From assembly GCA_002358555.1 (NCBI GenBank), contig DEPC01000255.1:1-14161 (forward strand): a stretch of DNA of 14,161 bases, written 5' to 3'. Under the pieces are notes generated by a model. That model saw only the letters and a program-made list of their open reading frames with translations, was not told the DNA's origin and did not search any database. The position numbers and the translations under genes were made by a program. Below are positions 1-7,374 of the stretch, piece by piece. The DNA comes from Hungatella sp. UBA3402 (GTDB lineage: Bacteria > Bacillota > Clostridia > Lachnospirales > Lachnospiraceae). Numbering within the stretch: position 1 is the first letter of the stretch; every line of letters starts with the position of its first letter.

Positions 1-1685
1 TTCTCGGGGTCGCTAGGTTTCGTATCATCCCCACTATCATCAGGCTGAAAATCGCCTGGGTCATCGGGATCTGTGGCAAAAGGATCGTCAAAAGGAGCAT
101 CATAAATTACCATCGTCCCAGTTGATTGCAAAGAGGCTCTTAAATATATGTCCGTTATGCTATTCCATTCCGTTTCGCTGCCGCCAAAGCGTATGGTTTT
201 TAATGCTCCGCACGAGGTAAATGGATTGCTGCCAATACTTTTGACACTTGCTGGAATATACAGTTCAGAAAGTGATTTACAAGAGGAGAACATATTATCA
301 CTAATGCAATCTGCTGTCTGGGGAAGCGTTACGCTTGCCAAACTCCAACACTGTGCAAACAGACCATCTCCCAGCTCTGCTGTATTGCTGCCAGGTTTAA
401 ATCTCACACTGACCATATCCTTGCAGGCCTCGAAAGCTCCCGATCCCACTGATACAATGCTTGCAGGAAAATCAATATAAGCTAAAGCCATACACCCATA
501 AAAAGCATAATCTCCGATTTCTGCCACTCCTTCAGAAACCGTTGCGGAAGTCAGGTTCTCACACCCATGAAAAGCGTTGTTTCCAATAGTTTTAACAGTT
601 CCTGGAATCGTCACAGCTAGTAGCGAGGATTCCTGGAATGCGCTCTCACCAATCGCTTTTACACCGTCAGGAATATACACACTAAGAGCGCTACTCTGGT
701 AAAAGGCGTAATTCCCTATGCCAGTAACTCCTTCCTCAATAACAATCGTGTTAAAGTCTTTCTCGTTCCATGGTGGCATATTATTCGATGAGTAATCGGG
801 AATAACTCCATTGCCAGAAATGGTCAGCACTCCCGCAGCCGTCAATGACCAGCTTACATTCCCCGCAGTTCCGTTTCCAACAATTTCATCAGTCTCAGAA
901 TCTGATGGATCAGTATATCCTTCTGGATAACGTGTAATGATAAAGTCTGCATTTTCAACCTGTGCGGGGGTCATTGCACGTCCCCAATGGACGGATTTGT
1001 TATAATTTCCTTCAGCCACGGTAACGCCGCCCTCGCCTTTTTTAAGTACGATAACACTGTGGCTATTGCCATTCACCCGCAGAATATCGCCCACCTTTAC
1101 GTCCTCAAATGAAAAACTGCCTTTTTTGATTGGCCTTGCAGGCAAATTGTCGAATGCCTGGTCGCTAAGGATGAAAGCAAAGGCCATACAGCCAACCGCA
1201 CTCTTGGACCCATAAATGGCTCCTCCCTTCCAGGTATAGGCGTCGCCAAGGCTCCCCTTGCTTCCATAGGGTTCAAAATTCGTCCATGGTGTTCCCTCCC
1301 TATAGCCATCCTGGTCCTTCAGGGCGATCATAGCGTCATAAGCTTCTGACGGGGAAGGAATCACTGCATCACGAGCCGCCAGTTTGCTCAGAGATTCCTC
1401 CATGAGAAGATCTTCTTCCGGCAAAAGATCTTCTGTAGAATCCGTGACCTTATCTTTATCAGCGTTCGATTTGGTTGCGGATTCTTTCAGAAGGACATCC
1501 TCTTCCGGCAAAAGATCTTCTGTAGAATCCGTGACCTTATCCTTATCGGCGTTCGATTTGGTTGCGGATTCTTTCAAAAAAGCATCCTCTTCCGGCGGAG
1601 AAGTCTCCTGATATGCGTATGCCGCTGACGGAGAAGAGACACCTAAGCATAACGCTAAAATAACTGAAAAAATTCTTTGTTCCAA
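1..1685 (-). CDS. Secreted NlpC/P60-like cysteine peptidase with BspA-type leucine-rich repeats, partial
   Basis: Only the first 561 residues are present; the frame is open without a stop to the left edge. Residues 1-23 are a signal peptide (hydrophobic SVILALCLGV, cleavage near AYA). Residues 33-90 hold a 29-residue tandem repeat rich in E, D, K and S. About 103-245 is a papain-fold peptidase-like domain with candidate catalytic Cys166 (VGCMAFAF), His209 (SHSVIVL) and a polar residue in AEGNYN (225-230). After a spacer (about 270-300) come eight LRR_5 units of about 23 residues (322-504; pattern IGxxAFxxCxxLxxVxIPxxV). From 533 the chain is an Asp/Pro-rich linker, suggesting a wall-spanning or further domain outside the window. 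Start choice: TTG at 1685 has a perfect AAGGAGGT seven bases upstream. An in-frame ATG at 1703 overlaps that site and has no ribosome site of its own. Catalysis and target are inferred from fold motifs. Confidence 0.85.
   Translation of the reverse strand, partial: MEQRIFSVILALCLGVSSPSAAYAYQETSPPEEDAFLKESATKSNADKDKVTDSTEDLLPEEDVLLKESATKSNADKDKVTDSTEDLLPEEDLLMEESLSKLAARDAVIPSPSEAYDAMIALKDQDGYREGTPWTNFEPYGSKGSLGDAYTWKGGAIYGSKSAVGCMAFAFILSDQAFDNLPARPIKKGSFSFEDVKVGDILRVNGNSHSVIVLKKGEGGVTVAEGNYNKSVHWGRAMTPAQVENADFIITRYPEGYTDPSDSETDEIVGNGTAGNVSWSLTAAGVLTISGNGVIPDYSSNNMPPWNEKDFNTIVIEEGVTGIGNYAFYQSSALSVYIPDGVKAIGESAFQESSLLAVTIPGTVKTIGNNAFHGCENLTSATVSEGVAEIGDYAFYGCMALAYIDFPASIVSVGSGAFEACKDMVSVRFKPGSNTAELGDGLFAQCWSLASVTLPQTADCISDNMFSSCKSLSELYIPASVKSIGSNPFTSCGALKTIRFGGSETEWNSITDIYLRASLQSTGTMVIYDAPFDDPFATDPDDPGDFQPDDSGDDTKPSDPE
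1414..1587 (-). repeat. 87-bp in-frame tandem repeat, two copies
   Basis: Copies lie at 1414-1500 and 1501-1587 and differ at about 6 of 87 positions. A third copy begins at 1588 but diverges after about nine bases, and the coding on the other side (EEDLLMEES) resembles the repeat start again. Each copy encodes 29 residues with no frame change (EEDxxLKESATKSNADKDK then VTDSTEDLLP). It sits between the signal peptide and the peptidase domain, so copy-number change would alter only a flexible charged spacer. Confidence 0.92.
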
Positions 1686-1713
1686 ATATGTTACCTCCTT
1701 CATATAAGTTTCC

Positions 1714-1751
1714 AAAAACTTTGGCTGACAATCTTCTCATTTGTAGCCAAA
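1714..1751 (-). promoter_or_regulatory. Leader hairpin upstream of the surface-protein gene (possible attenuator)
   Basis: On the minus strand TTTGGCTACAA (1751-1741) can pair with TTGT, a bulged C, then AGCCAAA (1731-1720). This gives about 11 pairs around a 9-nt loop, followed by G and five U. It lies between the predicted promoter and the ribosome site, which is about 14 nt further on. It could attenuate this gene or terminate RNA from the upstream operon. The U run is short, so terminator strength is uncertain. Confidence 0.45.
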
Positions 1752-1768
1752 AGAATTTGTTCAGTAAA

Positions 1769-1797
1769 ATTATACCAGATAGTTTAGATATCCGCAA
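1769..1797 (-). promoter_or_regulatory. Sigma-A-type promoter of the surface-protein gene
   Basis: Minus-strand -35 TTGCGG (1797-1792), 17-bp spacer, -10 TATAAT (1774-1769), with TG at the extended -10 position. The predicted RNA start is near 1762, giving a leader of about 77 nt before the TTG start at 1685. The promoter implies that the surface gene can be expressed independently of the sbcDC run upstream. Confidence 0.65.
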
Positions 1798-1874
1798 TAA
1801 ATAGTGGTAATCTTCCCAAATGCGCCCGCCAGACTTTCAAGGAGGTAATTCGTTTGCCGCCAGGCGCATAAGGC

Positions 1875-3377
1875 TTATTCAAAATCGCCTCTAATCAGAT
1901 TATCCATCAAGTTCTGGGCCTTATCATCAACTTCAATATCTCTCAAATGGCAGAGAATGGTATGCATATCAGGTAAAAGCTCATGGAGAGAGATTCCCCT
2001 CATATTTACCCAATCCTGTAATACGTGAAGTCCTAAATTTCTAGTTCTGACAGGAGCAGATTGAAGGGCTGTCCTGACAAATTCGATACCCTCCAGCGGA
2101 TATTGTTTTAACTTTTGTACAATACATTCCAGTTGCTGCTGCGCTTTATAATCTGGGCCTAGCCCCAAGGTATTTGTTGGCAATGTTTTCATATCATCCA
2201 AGGAAAGATTCTGATTAAAAATAGTGAAAACCTCTGGCCGATACCTTGCATCGTCTATCAAATAATTAGCCAGAAAATATCTTTCCTGAAATTCTGTTTT
2301 CAAAATCAACAAAAGCTCATCTTTATAATCAATCTTCAAATCATCTGCCAACTCAAGGTATGTTCCATTGTTAACGGCCTCTTTAACGAAATTTCTACAA
2401 GTATCTGTTTGCAGGATTTCCTGACATAAATCAACAATAGAAGAATTTTTCTTTTTCTCATTTTCATAATAAACACGTATGGCGCGGACTACTTCATAAT
2501 CCTTCAAAGTCAATTCCATATTCTTTGCTTTATCCAGAAAAATAAGAATCATTTCTGGTGCATTTTCAATTTGGGATATTCCAGGAATTGGTCCTTCATT
2601 CAGCAATCCTTCTATAATATCCCTGATTCCAGAAAAATCCTCTCTGGACAAGCTCCCCTGCAGTATCTCTTCCCCATCTATTTTTTGCCAGCAGACCAAT
2701 GCAGAATAGGCGGCCATAATCTCATTATGAACGCCTTCCCGAAGCAGCCACTGCTTGATTTCCTCGGTTGTTGGTTCGAGGCGTTCTATTGCATGAATAC
2801 GGCCCCATCCGTGAATTTTCTTGGCAAGTTCAAAAATTTCTTTATTCCCTTCGTTCCATTGCAGCATCACAAAAATAGCAAAAATAGAGAATTCGTCGCT
2901 AAGTCCAAGAATTCTGACAACCGCCTTTAACTTCTCATTATCATCAATATGAAATAGCTCCAAAAGAGAAAGACCAAATTTAACAGATTCTTTATCCGCA
3001 GAATCTAATATTACATGGACGGCATAATGATATAAACCGTTGGCTGACAAAATTTCTTTATTTTTGATAATATATGACTGAAGCTCATCAATAACAGCGA
3101 TGGCGCGGGCTTTTTGTCCAAGCTGAAAAAATAATTCATCTGCTTTGTCTGTGTCTGTCTCCGATGCAGCGTTTATAGCCTTTTCCATAAGTGCTTTGGT
3201 TTCTTCTTTTATATCCGAATAACCCATATGAAAGATGCTTACTCCATCTAATGCGCCGTCCATCCATTTTAATTCATTTTCATTGGAATGTTGAGGTAAT
3301 GAGAACTCGTTAGGAAGCTGACCGTCTGTCATTGATGCGGCTATGTATTGATATAATGATTCAGTTTCTATATTCAT
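1875..3377 (-). CDS. Unrecognised 500-residue helical protein downstream of sbcDC and the HAD gene
   Basis: I do not recognise a function. The protein is 500 residues, with no signal peptide or membrane segment visible, so it is probably cytoplasmic. It is rich in amphipathic helices of roughly HEAT/TPR-like spacing. Notable segments are GWGRIHAIERL (190-200), followed by a TTEEIKQWLLREG helix, and a Gln-rich stretch (AQQQLE) in the last quarter. No catalytic motif of a known enzyme class is apparent. I have an unchecked recollection that relatives are labelled 'limonene hydroxylase' in some annotations; nothing in the sequence supports that activity. Start: ATG at 3377 has AGAAAGGA upstream. 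A TTG nine codons earlier (3404) keeps the frame open but would overlap this site. The gap to the HAD gene is 45 bp with no promoter seen, so the two are probably co-transcribed. Confidence 0.8.
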   Translation of the reverse strand: MNIETESLYQYIAASMTDGQLPNEFSLPQHSNENELKWMDGALDGVSIFHMGYSDIKEETKALMEKAINAASETDTDKADELFFQLGQKARAIAVIDELQSYIIKNKEILSANGLYHYAVHVILDSADKESVKFGLSLLELFHIDDNEKLKAVVRILGLSDEFSIFAIFVMLQWNEGNKEIFELAKKIHGWGRIHAIERLEPTTEEIKQWLLREGVHNEIMAAYSALVCWQKIDGEEILQGSLSREDFSGIRDIIEGLLNEGPIPGISQIENAPEMILIFLDKAKNMELTLKDYEVVRAIRVYYENEKKKNSSIVDLCQEILQTDTCRNFVKEAVNNGTYLELADDLKIDYKDELLLILKTEFQERYFLANYLIDDARYRPEVFTIFNQNLSLDDMKTLPTNTLGLGPDYKAQQQLECIVQKLKQYPLEGIEFVRTALQSAPVRTRNLGLHVLQDWVNMRGISLHELLPDMHTILCHLRDIEVDDKAQNLMDNLIRGDFE

Positions 3378-3422
3378 GTTTAAGTGTTCCTTTCTAAGGT
3401 TCAACTGTTTGTTAAAAATTTA

Positions 3423-4082
3423 TCAAGAAATTTCTCCCGACAAAAACATTTCAAGAACCACACGCAGGGAACCCACAATAGTATTGGCCTTCTTTGCAAA
3501 TTGCTCTTCTGGATATTTCATGTCTGGCACGCAAATTACAGGAATACCCGCGACAAATGATGCCTGTATTCCTGCCTCAGAATCTTCCAGCACAATGGCT
3601 TTCTCAGGCTTCACTCCTATTTTTTCGCAGGCTTTTAGGAAAACCTCGGGATTTGGTTTCCCTTTCTCTACTTCATCTCCGCAGACAGAAGCATCAAAAA
3701 ATTTGGAAAGTTCTGCCTGTTTAAGAATCTTATTTACCCGCTCACGGGTGCTGGAGGTGGCAACTACTGTCTGGTATCCATTCGCTTTCAAATAAACCAG
3801 CAGCTCCACTAATCCTTCTTTTAAAGGAACCCCCTGTTCTTGAAACAAATCCTCCATATAGGTATGCACTCGTTTCAATACCTCGTCCATAGGAAATGAC
3901 TGTCCATATCTTCCATAAAACTGCTGGTATATCTCTGGTATCGTATGTCCTAAAATTTCCTTATAAAATTCTTTTTCCATCTTGAGCCCCAGCTTCTCAC
4001 ATTCTATCACATACCCCTCATAAGTAACTCTCTCGCTGTCAATCATCAATCCATCCATATCAAAAATTACTGCTTTTACCAT
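3423..4082 (-). CDS. HAD-superfamily phosphatase, beta-phosphoglucomutase-like
   Basis: The 219-residue length is normal for the HAD IA/beta-PGM group. Motif I is D8-M-D10-G with the following LMIDSE typical of this group. Motif II is Thr109/Ser110 (VVATSSTR), motif III Lys142 (EKGKPNPEVF), and motif IV Glu166-Asp167 (VLEDSEAGIQAS). Residues about 15-90 form the helical cap that sets specificity. These enzymes use an aspartyl-phosphate and Mg2+ to dephosphorylate or isomerise small sugar phosphates or related metabolites. The actual substrate cannot be read from sequence. ATG at 4082 has GGGAGGA five bases upstream. It lies 102 bp downstream of sbcC; that gap shows no convincing promoter or terminator, only a short imperfect palindrome (TTGTTCTAACAA, 4120-4131). 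Confidence 0.92.
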   Translation of the reverse strand: MVKAVIFDMDGLMIDSERVTYEGYVIECEKLGLKMEKEFYKEILGHTIPEIYQQFYGRYGQSFPMDEVLKRVHTYMEDLFQEQGVPLKEGLVELLVYLKANGYQTVVATSSTRERVNKILKQAELSKFFDASVCGDEVEKGKPNPEVFLKACEKIGVKPEKAIVLEDSEAGIQASFVAGIPVICVPDMKYPEEQFAKKANTIVGSLRVVLEMFLSGEIS

Positions 4083-4184
4083 CGTATTCCTCCCTAGTTA
4101 TTTCTGAGATTAATCCTGTTTGTTCTAACAATAGTTCTTTCATTGATAACGTAAAACGCTAACTTGACTCCATCAGATAGTGTA

Positions 4185-7100
4185 TCAGCTAATCTGCCAT
4201 GTGACATGACTTCCTGTTTCGTCTCTGGTGACAATTAGTTGGTCTTCAATTTCATGCTTCAGCTCTGTTACATGGGAGATAATACCAATCAGTCTAGAAC
4301 TTCCTGCCATCTCCTGAAGTACTTTAATCGCTTGATTTCTAGAATGTTCATCAAGAGAGCCGAATCCCTCGTCAATAAACATAATATCAAGATTTATCGC
4401 TGCTGATGCCTCCTGAATCTGGTCTGCCATGCCAAGCGCCAGAGATAATGCTGCCATGAAGGATTCCCCTCCAGAAAGCGTGCGAACTTCTCTTACTTTT
4501 CTTGTAACTGTGGAATAAACCATCAAATCAAGACCTTTGTTTGTTCCCTCTCCTGCTTCCTCAAGCTCATACATCTGAAGTTCAAACTGGCCGGCAGACA
4601 TATCATAAAGCCTATGGTTTGCCGCATAAAGAATCTTTTCCAAATAATAGCGCTGTACATAGGTTTCTAGGTCCATTCGAGATCCAGTTACATTGCCAGA
4701 TATCAGTTTATACAGGGTATCTAGCTTCGTATACTGATTGATAATGGCTTTGTGTTCTTCCATTTTAGGAGCTAATGTATGGTAAACCTTAACATTTGTC
4801 TTAGCATCATCTTCATATTGTTTGAAAACTTTGTCTGCATCCCTCCACTTCTGCTCTGCCTCCACTTTTTCCAGCTCCGTTTCTGCTAGATTCGGACGTT
4901 TTTTATGATTGATAGCATCATCTGCTGACTGTTTAAGCATCTCAGAAGACGCCCGTTTCTCGTTATAACTACTGACTCTTTTCTGGAGTTTGTCTGCTTC
5001 TTTCCTATCGTATTGCTGTATCAGCTCTCTCCATTGTAATTCAGATAAATGTTTTTGTTCTAGTGTTGTTTGATATCGCTCTTCTCTCTGCTTAGCTTCT
5101 TTTACTTGACTTGGAAGCTGATGACGATATTGTCTGATTAATGTCTCAGCAGTATCTTTTTCATTTTTCACATGGTCAGAGATTCTTCTTGCTTTCTCGT
5201 AATCATCAGCTTTCTTATCTTTCTTCTTTCTGGCTGTCTCCTCTGCGTTAGCCGCCTCTTCTATTGTCGGATAATCACACTCTTTTATTAAGTTTGAATG
5301 TACAATTTTGTTTCCTGTCAATTCCGCATTAAGTTTTGTTGCTTTTTTCTTTGCCTGTTCTACCGCTTCTTTCAGCTTTTCTTTTTCATTATCAATCTCC
5401 TTGAGTGATTGTTGTAGTCCATTTACCTGTATTACATCTTGTTTTAGTCGTTCTCCCTCTGCCTTGACAGCCTGTCCCCATTTCATGATAAGCATTTCAG
5501 CCTGTTCCAAAGTAATCTCTTCTGGAACATGGTCTATACTGTTTCTCATATGCTGAAAAAGAGTTTCGATTGTGCCATGTAGCATACGCTCTTTTTCATG
5601 AAACAGGTTTGTATCAGACATTGCTTTGGCTGCAAGTTGTTCCTGATTGGTACGAAGCCTGTCTATTTCTTTGCCAAATTGTTCTAAAGCTTCCTTTGAC
5701 AGTTCTTTATGTTGCAAACTCTGTTGGCGAGGATAAGGATGTTCTAGCGAGCCGCATACTGGACATGGCTTTCCAGGCTGAAGCTCCTTGGCAAGAAATC
5801 CAGCTTGTTCATCAAGAAAGGCTTTCCTCATCCTCTCATATTCCTCATTTTTTTCTTCATAAGCTTTACTGGCAAAGAGATACTCCTGTTTTGTCTTTTT
5901 TGCTTTTCGTTCCTGCACAGTTAAAGCCTCTTTCATTTCATGGGCAGTCTCAGCCTCCTTGGCAAGATTGGATACTTCTCTCATGGTTATCTCCCAATGC
6001 GCCAAATGTTCTTTTGCACTGCCAAGCTTTTCTAACTGGTTTTTCCAGTTCTGCTCCTGCTCCATGAAATCTATCAATCTTTTTTGGTCGTTCTCTACTG
6101 CTATTTCTGCTTTTTTCAGTAATTGCTCTTTATGATCAATCTCTTTCTTTAGGCGCTCCATGTTCTCAAAGAGTTTGAATGCTTTTCCTACTCGTTCGGA
6201 TATTTTACTGAAGCTTTCTAGTTCTGCTTCAAAAATTGCTTTTGCTTCTTGTTCCTTCTGTGCTGCCTCCACAGTTGCTTTTTGAAGCGCGGGCAATGCT
6301 TCTTCCTGTTTATGTAAATGAAACTTGGTCTCATTCGCCAGATGGAAAGCATCCTCATATCGTTTAAACTCTGCCTGAATTTCATAGGCAGCACGAAGCT
6401 GTTCTATTAATATCTGAATTTCTTCTATCTCTCTTTTTTCCTTCTCACATTCGTTCAGCGCCTCTTGTGCTTCTTCTTTTTGCTTAAAAAATTTCAGAAG
6501 ATGATTGGCGTTTGTATGGTTATCCCGTTTCTCATCTCGAAGTCTGCCTGCATTTTGGTATTCCTTTTTTGCCTCGTTTTTCTTGGTATCGAGCCATGTA
6601 CACAATAATCCCAGTTTTTCTATCAACTGTTCCATATCAAAAACAGACAGCTTATTTGTTGTTGTGATTCTATCTTTGATAGTGCGTATCTCCTCAGCCA
6701 GTTCATAATTTTCTGGAATTGACATATGGCTAATCTCTGTCTGGAATATGGTTCGGACCGCCGCGATTTCTTTTTCTTTTACCTTTTTTCTTTTTCCAAG
6801 TTCGTCGGCAATACCTTGAAAAAGCTCTGTATTAAAAAGTTTACGGAAAATTATCTTTTTATCTTTGGATTTTGCTCGAAGCAATTCCATAAATTCTCCT
6901 TGGGCAATCATTGCCACCTGCATAAACTGAGCCTTTGTCAATCCCACGATTTCTTCAATTTTTTTATTTGTCTCTTTCTGAGGATATTCAGAACCATCAG
7001 GCATCATTAAAGAAACCGATTCACTTTTCTCTTGTATTTTAGTTCCTCTTTTCGGCGGTCTTTGATGTCTAGGAATCCGGCATAGCGTATAGATACTTCG

Positions 7101-7373
7101 GTTGGAATCCGTTCCTTCAGAAAATATAAGCTCGACAAACGGCTCGACATCAAGCTCGACAAAATGGCTTTGCAGCTCCACTCCATTTTTTTTATTGGCA
7201 TTAGAGCTGGCCTCTCCATACAAAGCAAAAACAATGGCGTCAAAAATCGTTGTCTTTCCAGCTCCGGTATCTCCTGTAATCAGAAAAAGATTTTGGTCAG
7301 GCTTTTCAAAATCGATTGATGTTTTCTTGCCATAAGAGCCAAACGCTTGCATAGTCAATTTCAGCGGCCGCAT
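4185..7373 (-). CDS. sbcC: SbcC, ATPase subunit of the SbcCD (Mre11-Rad50-type) nuclease
   Basis: SbcC is the Rad50-like ATPase that pairs with SbcD to open and cut DNA hairpins and blocked double-strand ends. At 1062 residues it is family length. The N-terminal half-ATPase has Walker A GDTGAGKT (34-41, Lys40). Two long Glu/Lys-rich coiled-coil arms run roughly 200-530 and 545-880, separated by a zinc hook C537-P-V-C540 with a following GSLEHP. The C-terminal half has the ABC signature LSGGES (966-971), Walker B ending Asp1001-Glu1002, a SLDEH D-loop, and switch His1034. All key residues are intact. ATG at 7373 follows AGGAGGT by eight bases. One base separates it from the sbcD stop, so translation is very probably coupled. 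Confidence 0.98.
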   Translation of the reverse strand: MRPLKLTMQAFGSYGKKTSIDFEKPDQNLFLITGDTGAGKTTIFDAIVFALYGEASSNANKKNGVELQSHFVELDVEPFVELIFSEGTDSNRSIYTLCRIPRHQRPPKRGTKIQEKSESVSLMMPDGSEYPQKETNKKIEEIVGLTKAQFMQVAMIAQGEFMELLRAKSKDKKIIFRKLFNTELFQGIADELGKRKKVKEKEIAAVRTIFQTEISHMSIPENYELAEEIRTIKDRITTTNKLSVFDMEQLIEKLGLLCTWLDTKKNEAKKEYQNAGRLRDEKRDNHTNANHLLKFFKQKEEAQEALNECEKEKREIEEIQILIEQLRAAYEIQAEFKRYEDAFHLANETKFHLHKQEEALPALQKATVEAAQKEQEAKAIFEAELESFSKISERVGKAFKLFENMERLKKEIDHKEQLLKKAEIAVENDQKRLIDFMEQEQNWKNQLEKLGSAKEHLAHWEITMREVSNLAKEAETAHEMKEALTVQERKAKKTKQEYLFASKAYEEKNEEYERMRKAFLDEQAGFLAKELQPGKPCPVCGSLEHPYPRQQSLQHKELSKEALEQFGKEIDRLRTNQEQLAAKAMSDTNLFHEKERMLHGTIETLFQHMRNSIDHVPEEITLEQAEMLIMKWGQAVKAEGERLKQDVIQVNGLQQSLKEIDNEKEKLKEAVEQAKKKATKLNAELTGNKIVHSNLIKECDYPTIEEAANAEETARKKKDKKADDYEKARRISDHVKNEKDTAETLIRQYRHQLPSQVKEAKQREERYQTTLEQKHLSELQWRELIQQYDRKEADKLQKRVSSYNEKRASSEMLKQSADDAINHKKRPNLAETELEKVEAEQKWRDADKVFKQYEDDAKTNVKVYHTLAPKMEEHKAIINQYTKLDTLYKLISGNVTGSRMDLETYVQRYYLEKILYAANHRLYDMSAGQFELQMYELEEAGEGTNKGLDLMVYSTVTRKVREVRTLSGGESFMAALSLALGMADQIQEASAAINLDIMFIDEGFGSLDEHSRNQAIKVLQEMAGSSRLIGIISHVTELKHEIEDQLIVTRDETGSHVTWQIS

Positions 7374-7374
7374 A

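Larger units (their letters stand above)
1691..1848. repeat. 10-bp exact inverted repeat: surface-protein SD and its upstream complement
   Basis: TTACCTCCTT at 1691-1700 and AAGGAGGTAA at 1839-1848 are exact reverse complements 138 bp apart. On the minus strand the left arm is the Shine-Dalgarno site of the surface-protein gene. The right arm lies upstream of that gene's predicted promoter, so it would be present only in RNA reading through from the gene ending at 1875. Confidence 0.6.

Noticed and set aside
1097..1309. Minus-strand 70-residue ORF
   Set aside because: Out-of-frame shadow inside the peptidase domain of the surface protein.
1543..1797. Minus-strand 84-residue ORF spanning the surface-protein promoter
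   Set aside because: It is in another frame, overlaps the signal peptide coding region and the promoter, and resembles no protein.
1839..1869. Plus-strand AAGGAGG followed by a TTG and five codons
   Set aside because: The reading frame ends after five codons (TTG-CCG-CCA-GGC-GCA-TAA), too short to call a gene.
4126..4137. LexA-like TAAC-N4-GTTC between sbcC and the HAD gene
   Set aside because: One mismatch in eight fixed bases is common by chance, and no promoter is visible beside it.
5570..6067. 165-codon plus-strand ORF
   Set aside because: Lies antisense to the SbcC coiled-coil coding region, with no recognisable domain or ribosome site; long antisense frames are common opposite coiled-coil genes.
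7007..7243. Minus-strand 78-residue ORF inside sbcC
   Set aside because: Shadow of the SbcC N-terminal half, whose own motifs and frame are intact.
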